A stretch of DNA of 64,000 nucleotides from Paenibacillus barcinonensis (GTDB lineage: Bacteria > Bacillota > Bacilli > Paenibacillales > Paenibacillaceae): assembly GCF_003217495.1 (NCBI RefSeq), contig NZ_QJSW01000015.1:50838-114837 (forward strand). Reading direction: 5' to 3'. The first letter of the stretch is position 1. Every line of letters starts with the position of its first letter. The notes beneath the pieces are model-generated. The model was given only the letters and a program-made list of their open reading frames with translations. It ran no database searches and was not told the origin of the DNA. The translations under genes and the position numbers were made by a program. This document shows, one piece after another, positions 28,268-34,811 of the stretch.

Positions 28268-29641
28268 TCAATTTATTTGGCCCTCGTCAGCTGCTCGGAA
28301 GTCCTCTGCCTTCTTATTAATATATGTCGCAATAACATGAGCCTCTTCTTCGTACCATCGGCTAAATTTGTGTAAATCATGCGTCAATCGGTCCACAATA
28401 GGTTCTAATGACCGGCTTTCGCTGGTCTCGATCAATCGCAAGATTGAATTAATTGCCGTTGGCAAACTTGCCAGAAATTCCTGTACATGCTGTTCCATCT
28501 TCTGACCGGCTGCTTTCAAATCCTCAACAGAGAGCTGTATGGTGACACCGTTTGCCGCTGCTGCATATTGTCCATATGCTCCCATTTTGGAACCATATTT
28601 CTGTAAAAGTTGATCAAATGCTTTCTGCATATTATCTTGTGCAACCAGTGATTTTAAATATGTATCAAAACGCAGGTTCCCATCAATCGGCTGTCCATCT
28701 ACTGTTGAAAACAACTTGTTCTTAATGAATCCATGTTCATCAAACTGAAAATAAGCTAAATCATGCGTTTTCTCGTTGCCAAAAGAGTTCAAAAACTTCT
28801 GAATTGGATTTTGGTGAAAAAATGGGATTTCGATCGGGATATAATATTTGTCTTGCATACCCAAAAAGCTTTTGAAAAAGTTATACTCACTATACTTATC
28901 AGACTTTGGGATGGGGATATATATCCTTTGGTTTGCCTCATCGTATGTTTTATCAATGAACACACCTGTACCTACATTTTTCCTAGCGCTCATGACACCA
29001 GAACTAACAACATCCCCGGGATGTGATATGGAATAAATTTTGTTCTTAAAATCTCCGTTATCTATTTTCTTGATAATATCATCTGACAAAACAGGCAATA
29101 TATTGGCTGGATCGTAAGTTACTGCGGATAGATCATTTCGTGCCGCGACATATTCGGCTAATCCACCGCCCAATGAATGCCCTGTTGTCGTGATATCGGC
29201 TGTAGGGTACTCCTTCTTAACAGTTTTATACAGTTCTTCTGCCTGATAAAATTGTGTATCCTTATATCCTTCATTCATCAATTTTTGGCTATATTTGCCT
29301 GGCAGTCGTTCTACTCCACTCTGATGCTGATTATATGTATTTTCAAGCTGTTTTGCTCTTCCAAGCACAACGTCCATTACGTCTGTTTCCAAATCAGGAA
29401 GCTTTGTGCTCAGAGGTCGGTCTCCGGGTTCTGTACCTCTGTATCCTATAATAATTTGATTGGTATTTTCATTGTGGAACACTTCAGCGTCAAATCCAGT
29501 CTTGCTGTCGTGTAATGTAGCTTGGGGTTTAACAATTTTCCAGCCGGGGATATCGTCAAATTCCTGCCCAATATTAATCTCCGTATCGTACACTTTCCTA
29601 GATATACTATGATATGTTTCTTCTGTTATATAGACGTTCAT
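28268..29641 (-). CDS. Class 3-type lipase with C-terminal WXG100-like domain, candidate type VII-secreted toxin
   Basis: 457 aa from ATG 29641 (AAAGGAG upstream; the longer frame has no site). Residues about 55-300 are an alpha/beta hydrolase of the lipase_3 type: oxyanion GYRGTEPGD near 66, nucleophile GHSLGGG with Ser156, candidate Asp210 in SHPGDVV, candidate His293 in KTHDLAYF. Residues about 365-453 are a two-helix module starting TIQLSVEDLKAAGQKMEQ and ending KKAEDFRAAD, which resembles a WXG100 protein but sits at the C-terminus and lacks the WXG turn. No signal peptide. Established parallel: the S. aureus T7SS lipase TslA has this reverse order. It is divergent from a lipoprotein gene, the expected place of an immunity gene. 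Confidence 0.75.
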   Translation of the reverse strand: MNVYITEETYHSISRKVYDTEINIGQEFDDIPGWKIVKPQATLHDSKTGFDAEVFHNENTNQIIIGYRGTEPGDRPLSTKLPDLETDVMDVVLGRAKQLENTYNQHQSGVERLPGKYSQKLMNEGYKDTQFYQAEELYKTVKKEYPTADITTTGHSLGGGLAEYVAARNDLSAVTYDPANILPVLSDDIIKKIDNGDFKNKIYSISHPGDVVSSGVMSARKNVGTGVFIDKTYDEANQRIYIPIPKSDKYSEYNFFKSFLGMQDKYYIPIEIPFFHQNPIQKFLNSFGNEKTHDLAYFQFDEHGFIKNKLFSTVDGQPIDGNLRFDTYLKSLVAQDNMQKAFDQLLQKYGSKMGAYGQYAAAANGVTIQLSVEDLKAAGQKMEQHVQEFLASLPTAINSILRLIETSESRSLEPIVDRLTHDLHKFSRWYEEEAHVIATYINKKAEDFRAADEGQIN

Positions 29642-29665
29642 TACTATTCTCCTTTCTTTAGGTTT

Positions 29666-29677
29666 ATAGTATACTAT
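29666..29677. promoter_or_regulatory. Palindromic overlapping -10 elements between lipase and lipoprotein genes
   Basis: ATAGTATACTAT is a perfect 12-bp palindrome containing TATACT on both strands, midway in the 73-bp divergent gap. Each copy lies upstream of its own ribosome site at a usable distance. The -35 regions are weak, so this is a suggestion only. Confidence 0.4.
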
Positions 29678-29714
29678 GCTACACACTTTTTCCATATTAG
29701 GAGGAATTTTTATT

Positions 29715-30059
29715 ATGTTAAGATGGATTAGTAAGACTTCAATGATTTTATTTTTCGTAGCTATTCTCACAAGCTGTGGTGGCCTCTCTAAGGCTGAGAA
29801 ACAAGAATTTTATGAGAAAGCCATTCCTATTGGACAGGAATATTTCAAGAAATATTATGATGCTGAGGTTGAGTTCAATCGTTACGAGGTACATTTACCA
29901 ATGTCATCAACAATTGTATTATATGGTCATGTTAAAGATGACCCGTACACTTCTCTTTCTTTGTCTCTTTCTCTTCCATCTTTAAAAGTAAATTCTGCTG
30001 GAGGACCTGGAGATTTTATAAAAAAACGAAAGAGCGAGGATGAGGCTAACTCCCAATGA
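29715..30059 (+). CDS. Small lipoprotein, candidate immunity protein for the lipase (114 aa)
   Basis: ATG 29715 has AGGAGG upstream. A signal peptide ends with the lipobox LTSCG (Cys20). The mature domain begins GGLSKAEKQEFYEKAIPIGQ and carries YFKKYYDAEVEFN followed by LYGHVKDDP, a pattern that reminds me of the DUF1433 lipoproteins. To my recollection these include the TilA immunity lipoproteins of S. aureus; I could not check this. It ends with a basic KKRKSEDE tail. It would sit on the outer membrane face, where a secreted phospholipase would attack. Followed by two decayed relatives. Confidence 0.75.
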   Translation: MLRWISKTSMILFFVAILTSCGGLSKAEKQEFYEKAIPIGQEYFKKYYDAEVEFNRYEVHLPMSSTIVLYGHVKDDPYTSLSLSLSLPSLKVNSAGGPGDFIKKRKSEDEANSQ

Positions 30060-30076
30060 AGCTTACAGCTGAAACC

Positions 30077-30231
30077 CTTCTACAGATGTGGATAATTGGA
30101 TTGCTCAAATATTTCCTCAAAATTGGGTATCGCTCTCATTTAGCCTTCCTTCACTAGAGATTGATTCAGAATGTGGACCAGGAGAATTTATAAAAAAAAG
30201 AAAGAGTGAGGATGAAGTTTGTACTCAGTGA
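30077..30231 (+). pseudogene. 3' remnant of a second lipoprotein paralogue
   Basis: After an in-frame TGA near 30073, the frame reads VSLSFSLPSLEIDSECGPGEF, then KKRKSEDEVCTQ and stop. This closely matches the C-terminus of the 29715 lipoprotein (LSLSLPSLKVNSAGGPGDF...KKRKSEDEANSQ). No start codon, signal peptide or N-terminal domain remains, so it is a truncated duplicate. Confidence 0.75.
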
Positions 30232-30267
30232 AATTTAGTTTTCCCTCTCGAAAGGTAGACTTAAACA

Positions 30268-30559
30268 ATGATTCTACAGGCTGCTCAAAATCATCCGCTT
30301 AGGAATATCATTTTTAGGGGTTGTAGCTGTGACTAGTGGATGTGGAGGTTTATCCAATACAGAGAAAAATACATATTATCAAAAAGCCATACCTATCGGG
30401 CAAGAATACTTCAAGAAATATTATAATGTCGAAGTAGAATTTACTGAATTTTACATCAATATCCCTATCTCTTCAACAATGGTTTTAAAGGGGCATCTTG
30501 AGAATGATCCATATACAAAAGTTTCTCTGTATTATGACTTCCCTTCTCTTAAATTCTCA
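30268..30559 (+). pseudogene. Third lipoprotein paralogue with start-region frameshift and lost C-terminus
   Basis: The frame LGVVAVTSGCGGLSNTEK...AIPIGQEYFKKYYNVEVEF...GHLENDPYTKVSLYYDFPSLKFS matches the 29715 protein throughout. Its signal peptide frame has no ATG/GTG/TTG; the ATG at 30268, after an AAAGG site, is one base out of frame, so an insertion separates start from body. After SLKFS the homology stops and the conserved KKRKSEDE tail is missing. An in-frame GTG at 30329 would give a protein without signal peptide or with a bare lipobox. Probably non-functional. Confidence 0.65.
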
Positions 30560-30592
30560 GTGAAACTTTCCTACATAATATCCTATACGTTA

Positions 30593-30625
30593 AAGCTGCT
30601 TCGATTTAAGCGAGGCAGCTTTTTT
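30593..30625 (+). terminator. Rho-independent terminator after the lipoprotein array
   Basis: AAGCTGC / GCAGCTT stem, 15-nt loop, T-run TTTTTT. Confidence 0.8.
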
Positions 30626-30666
30626 CATACTGCAAACAAATCTCTTCTCTCTTTTTTCATCCTACC

Positions 30667-30697
30667 TGTCACATTTTGTATCTCTGATTCCGTCATA
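30667..30697 (+). promoter_or_regulatory. Candidate ECF sigma-dependent promoter, possibly autoregulatory
   Basis: TGTCACATTTT at 30667-30677 and CGTCATA at 30691-30697, 18 bp apart, resemble Bacillus/Paenibacillus ECF promoters (-35 with AAC or CAC core, -10 CGTC). It is placed just upstream of the sigma gene, as expected for autoregulation. Confidence 0.45.
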
Positions 30698-30719
30698 CTA
30701 TATGTTAGGGGGGAATCGC

Positions 30720-31319
30720 TTGGAACAAGCATTTCAACAGATCATCACGGATGTGCTGAGAGGAGAAAAAGATAAGTATACCTTGATCGTCATTCGCTGT
30801 GAGAAATTCATCTTTAATTACTGCTACCATATGCTGGGAGATTACGGTGAAGCAGAGGACTGTAGCCAGGAGGTATTTCTGAAGGCCTATCGCGGACTGC
30901 ATACCTATCAACCGGATCGACCTTTCGAAGCGTGGCTGTACCGCATTGCCTACAACCATTCCATTGATATACTTCGCAAGCGCAAGGTCACAAGGCTGCT
31001 GCCTTTTTTGTACAAAAATGACCGGGATAACAATCACGTCGATCAGGCAATTGATCACAAATATTATAACCCTGCCGTTTTGCACGCACTCGCCGTGCTG
31101 TCCGCAGAAGAACGGAGCTTGTTGATTCTGCGCTGTGTCGAAGACAAAAGCTACAACGATATCAGCCTTATTCTCCATCAGAATACAGCTTATTTACGCA
31201 AAAAATTTCAACGTGCTGCTGCCAAATTCAGAAAGAACTACGTCAGCCAAGAGGAGGAAAAGCCAAGTGAAGCACAGCGGTCCCGAACACGAGCTGAAAC
31301 CACTATTTCAAAAAGTTGA
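30720..31319 (+). CDS. ECF-family RNA polymerase sigma factor
   Basis: 199 aa from TTG 30720, chosen because GGGGGG lies 6 bp before it while the ATG 18 bp upstream overlaps that region. Region 2 (about 20-90) contains YCYHMLGDYGEAEDCSQEVFLKAYRGL and the promoter-melting RPFEAWLYRIAYNHSIDILRKRK. Region 4 (about 125-180) contains LSAEERSLLILRCVEDKSYNDIS and a helix-turn-helix. It redirects RNA polymerase to stress promoters. Its 3' end overlaps the putative anti-sigma gene by 53 bp, the usual arrangement for co-regulated pairs. Confidence 0.92.
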   Translation: MEQAFQQIITDVLRGEKDKYTLIVIRCEKFIFNYCYHMLGDYGEAEDCSQEVFLKAYRGLHTYQPDRPFEAWLYRIAYNHSIDILRKRKVTRLLPFLYKNDRDNNHVDQAIDHKYYNPAVLHALAVLSAEERSLLILRCVEDKSYNDISLILHQNTAYLRKKFQRAAAKFRKNYVSQEEEKPSEAQRSRTRAETTISKS

Positions 31320-32241
31320 ACCTTCAGGCACTACCCTGCAAGATCGGATCATGAGCCAGATTCACAAAGAATCCGCACAGAAAGAGCGATTCATCGTCAA
31401 ACATCGTGTCGGGGTCCTGCTTGTGGCAGGCTTGCTGCTGACAGCATCCACCGGCTTTGCGGCGATGAACTATCAGTCGTTATTCAACGACAATGGCGAT
31501 GTGCTTTTGGAAGAAAAACCACTCACTGCTGATCCAGTCCACCAACGATCTCAAGAAGAACAGCTCCGAATGGAGCGTATGAATGAAATCTGGATGAATG
31601 AGATTAAACCGGGTGAAGCCGCATTGATCTATGTCGTTCCGAATAACCCACATCATCAGTTTGATATCCGGTCTAACCCGCTTAGAGTTGAAAATGTTGA
31701 GCAATTAAGCCACATGGTTCATGTCCCTGGCATACCGTTATCTCAAGAACTTATAGGTGCTTCACGTACATATACTTTTCAGAAGGCTAGTGTAAGTATG
31801 GAGTACAAGCAGGATGTATACGAGCTTTCGGATGAGAAAAAAGAAGCCCTGGTTCAAGAGCTGCGCCTTCAAGCTCAAACCTCAGGTCAGGATCATGCGC
31901 TAATGCCTGTGCCTGTAACCGATCAATTCTGGCTCTCTTCCATGACTTACGTTAGCGGACAGAATGAAATCTCGCTAAGTATTATGAATAACAAGGATAA
32001 CGAACCGCTGATCGCTTCATATGATGAGGATCTCAACACCACCAGTCGCAAAATAAATATAAACGGACAAGATGTGATCGCGCGAACATACGGCGGTGAT
32101 GTCACAGAACTCATGTGGGTCTATCAGGAGCCGAAAACCAAGTATGCATACCACTATACGATTGGTGTTCGAGAAGGTGTGGTTCCTCTGGAAGAGTTAA
32201 TTCACATTGCGGGGACGCTGATTCCAGCATCTGACCGATAA
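31267..32241 (+). CDS. Putative membrane anti-sigma factor
   Basis: 324 aa from GTG 31267 (GGAGG 9 bp upstream, inside the sigma gene). Cytoplasmic N-terminus of about 45 residues, one membrane helix (about 48-65: HRVGVLLVAGLLLTASTGFAA), then a large outer domain. The C-terminal part (VTELMWVYQE...YTIGVREGV...EELIHIAGTL) resembles the DUF4367 type often found in anti-sigma proteins. No HxxxCxxC zinc motif is present, so it is not a classical ZAS anti-sigma. The role is inferred mainly from overlap with the ECF gene. Confidence 0.75.
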   Translation: MKHSGPEHELKPLFQKVEPSGTTLQDRIMSQIHKESAQKERFIVKHRVGVLLVAGLLLTASTGFAAMNYQSLFNDNGDVLLEEKPLTADPVHQRSQEEQLRMERMNEIWMNEIKPGEAALIYVVPNNPHHQFDIRSNPLRVENVEQLSHMVHVPGIPLSQELIGASRTYTFQKASVSMEYKQDVYELSDEKKEALVQELRLQAQTSGQDHALMPVPVTDQFWLSSMTYVSGQNEISLSIMNNKDNEPLIASYDEDLNTTSRKININGQDVIARTYGGDVTELMWVYQEPKTKYAYHYTIGVREGVVPLEELIHIAGTLIPASDR

Positions 32242-32310
32242 ATTTTCCGAATTTACTATAGTAAAAATGTAAGGCTTATCCACTTCAGCAGATCCACTTC
32301 GTAAAATAGT

Positions 32311-32385
32311 GTGAAGTGCACCCCTTAGAATAGACATTGGAAAAAATCCTGGGTTTAGCCGATGAAATTCTAGGCGGTGCACTTT
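32311..32385. repeat. Short inverted-repeat element, possible MITE or IS remnant
   Basis: Left arm GAAGTGCACCCCTTAGAAT and right arm, read in reverse complement, AAAGTGCACCGCCTAGAAT (about 17 of 20 matching) enclose about 35 bp. No ORF and no T-run. It lies between the anti-sigma gene and a decayed gene. It could be a solo insertion-sequence end or simply a hairpin. Confidence 0.4.
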
Positions 32386-32500
32386 ATTGCGGAGTAGGGT
32401 CTTCAAAGGTTAGGTTTCAGATTGATCGGGCTTCAATGAACATTCTCCTTACATCAACCCATACGGGTATCTAAACACATTGATTGTCACTGGTTTAAAC

Positions 32501-32846
32501 TTATTGAATGCTCGACATCTGCGCTGAGATGGACACGTTCCTCTCTTGTACAACTACCTCGTTGAAGAAAGATTCGAAGAATGAAGCGGGCACATACGTT
32601 ACGCCTTTCTTGGATTGAACCTCATTCCCCAGAGATTCTGCCGTAACGCGTAAAGGCACTAAGACAGTTTCCTTTAGCTCGAAAGGAATCAGTCCGGGTC
32701 TACTCGTCTGAATAGCTTTGCCGTTCACAGTTAAAGTGTAGGATGGTGCGGATGCCGCTGCGCTAACTTTGGTGGCTGAGGCATAAAGTGCTCCGACTAC
32801 TGTAACAACGCATAGAGGGGCGATAATTAAGAATGTTATTTTTCAT
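32501..32846 (-). pseudogene. Decayed stalk-domain paralogue of the 27639-28127 gene
   Basis: ATG at 32846 follows GGAGA, but after five A residues the frame is shifted relative to the body. The correct frame reads LIIAPLCVVTVVGALYASAT, then VSAAASAPSYTLTVNGKAI and VLVPLRVTAESLGNEV. Compared with the intact copy, about 45-55 residues between that strand and GVTYVPASFFESFFNEVVV are deleted. The C-terminus NVSISAQMSSIQ aligns with NVSISAQSATIH. Frameshift plus internal deletion indicate a pseudogene. Confidence 0.75.
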
Positions 32847-33197
32847 AGAAAAGTCTCCTCTCTGAAAAAAACAAATCCATACACGTCCCAAAAATGTCGT
32901 TTATATAATTTAAAATCTTCATTTTTTTATTTCTCTTAAGGATAACTTATGATATGGCATTTGTTATGTAGCTCATTTATATCTATTAGTTTATTGAATT
33001 GAATAGATTATTTCACTGGCCAAGTAATAACTCAAATTAGATGATCCAGTTCCTATAAGCTTTCTTTTAATCCCAGAGAACCATTAAAAATGGTACTTTA
33101 GGTTCAAATCAACATATTTCCCCTTAAAACATTTACTACAATAACTTTATCTGTTACGGTTATTAAGCATATATAATTTTCCAATGGAGGGTATTAA
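32847..33197. other. AT-rich intergenic region
   Basis: About 350 bp of AT-rich sequence between the stalk-domain pseudogene and a secreted protein gene. No gene or clear structure was seen apart from the presumptive promoter of the following gene. Confidence 0.5.
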
Positions 33198-34088
33198 ATG
33201 AAATTAAGAAGAAAAATCTTACTTCTTTGTACCAGTGTATTTCTTAGTCTTTCTCTAAGTAGCATTAGTTATGCTATGAATGAAAGTAATTGGAAAGGAG
33301 AACTTAGTGGCTTTAGCTATAATTCTACAGATAATGTTTTCTCGAAGTCTGACGATTTGAATAACATTGAAGTTTCTATTTCCGATTCACATCTATCTGT
33401 ATCATATATGCTAAATAATGTAGCTATCGATCTTCAGGCAGACAAGTATTCAGAGGATAAATTAGATAGCTACTCCGGCACAGCTCTTGTAGGTGAAAAT
33501 TATTTAAAAACAGACATAGTAACTAATGAATACGGATTAAGTGGCGTGGTTTTTGATTCTCATCAAGTAGTTCATCATGCTTTTGTTATCGATAATACAG
33601 GAGAAACTGTTAAAAATTCACAACAAATTATTGATACTATCAATGATGGACAAGGAGAAATGGAAATATTACTTGAAGAACAAGGTGGATTTTCTACCTT
33701 TTCAACGGCAAAAGATCTGAATGTTAGATTAATTCATAAATCATCTGAAATGGGTGGATTCGTAAGAACGGGTTACAATGATGGTACATTATATTATACT
33801 AGATACACTAATGATCCGGATGGAATTAAAATTTATTTTGATAAACTTAATGCAACTATTGAAAAATTAGGACCTTTTGGTTCTTTTGGAATTAAAAATG
33901 TAGATTCTCCTTATGGTTTCGTGTATACAACACCTTTTGATGTTACACAACCTTTTCAAGATTATCCAATAAAACAACCCTCGACAAGTAGTAATAAGTT
34001 TATACTTTACTCCATAGCTTCAAGAGTAGTTCAAGCAGGGCCAGTACCTATTTATGCGTTTGACTCCAAAGAGATTACTATTCCATAA
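33198..34088 (+). CDS. Secreted protein of unknown function (296 aa)
   Basis: ATG 33198 is preceded by GGAGG. A signal peptide ends near residue 26 (SISYA|M). The mature protein is Ser/Asn/Asp-rich and beta-rich in appearance, with no cysteine cluster or catalytic motif I recognise. Strongly AT-rich codon use sets it apart from housekeeping genes in the window. Followed after 20 bp by a small membrane protein gene in the same direction, so the two are probably a unit. Confidence 0.7.
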   Translation: MKLRRKILLLCTSVFLSLSLSSISYAMNESNWKGELSGFSYNSTDNVFSKSDDLNNIEVSISDSHLSVSYMLNNVAIDLQADKYSEDKLDSYSGTALVGENYLKTDIVTNEYGLSGVVFDSHQVVHHAFVIDNTGETVKNSQQIIDTINDGQGEMEILLEEQGGFSTFSTAKDLNVRLIHKSSEMGGFVRTGYNDGTLYYTRYTNDPDGIKIYFDKLNATIEKLGPFGSFGIKNVDSPYGFVYTTPFDVTQPFQDYPIKQPSTSSNKFILYSIASRVVQAGPVPIYAFDSKEITIP

Positions 34089-34108
34089 GGAAAGTTAGAG
34101 GAAATCAT

Positions 34109-34483
34109 ATGAAAAGTAATTGGATTGTCGCGAAAACTCTCGTTATAATTCTCATTTTAAGCAGAGGTTATTATCATTTTGTACCTTTCATACATGGCAA
34201 CCCCTTCCCTTTTTATCATATGGAATTAAGTAGTATTCTTTATCTACCTTCTGTAGTGATAGCAGTAATCGTACTTTTATCAGCAATAATATTTCTCCTA
34301 ACCAAACAAGCAACTGCAAAGAAAGTATTAGGAGTCTCAATCTTGATTGATAGTATTTATTTTATGCTTTATTCCTTAATAACATTTATCCCCGAGTTTA
34401 CAATTTCATGGCATATCCTCATTTTATGTCTGGTCATTAGTGTACTGGAGTGGTTCACAGGTAAGAAAACCTTGGAGCATTAA
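34109..34483 (+). CDS. Small membrane protein of unknown function (124 aa)
   Basis: Four predicted membrane helices (about 7-25, 43-63, 70-92, 98-115), a basic N-terminus and a KKTLEH tail. GAGGAAA upstream of ATG. Likely co-transcribed with the secreted protein before it. No family recognised; it could protect against or help export its neighbour, but there is no direct evidence. Confidence 0.65.
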   Translation: MKSNWIVAKTLVIILILSRGYYHFVPFIHGNPFPFYHMELSSILYLPSVVIAVIVLLSAIIFLLTKQATAKKVLGVSILIDSIYFMLYSLITFIPEFTISWHILILCLVISVLEWFTGKKTLEH

Positions 34484-34519
34484 GATGCAGGAAACAAATT
34501 TAATAAATCAATCATTATT

Positions 34520-34590
34520 TGCCCCCTTTAAAACAGGCATTGATTACTCCACCGCGGTTTAATCAATGAGGTCTTAGGGGGCATTTTTTT
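34520..34590 (+). terminator. Rho-independent terminator with nested stem
   Basis: Outer stem TGCCCCCT / AGGGGGCA, inner stem CATTGATTA / TAATCAATG, then seven Ts. It follows the secreted/membrane pair. The remaining intergenic DNA up to 34811 shows nothing else. Confidence 0.85.
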
Positions 34591-34811
34591 ATAATTACAG
34601 ATGCCAATTAATATATCTCTTCGTAGTACACACCTTAGAGATCTCAGTTTTATTAAGTAAAGAAGTGTTAATACTTGCAAACCAGAAGCTATATACTCTA
34701 AAACGGTGTTTTAGTCTGGGTTTCGTTTGAATGATCTGTACTAGTTCTATTGGAGATTTTCAATCCCCTCTGAAGATAAAGCCATATTATGTTTTTCAAT
34801 GTGAGGAGAGA

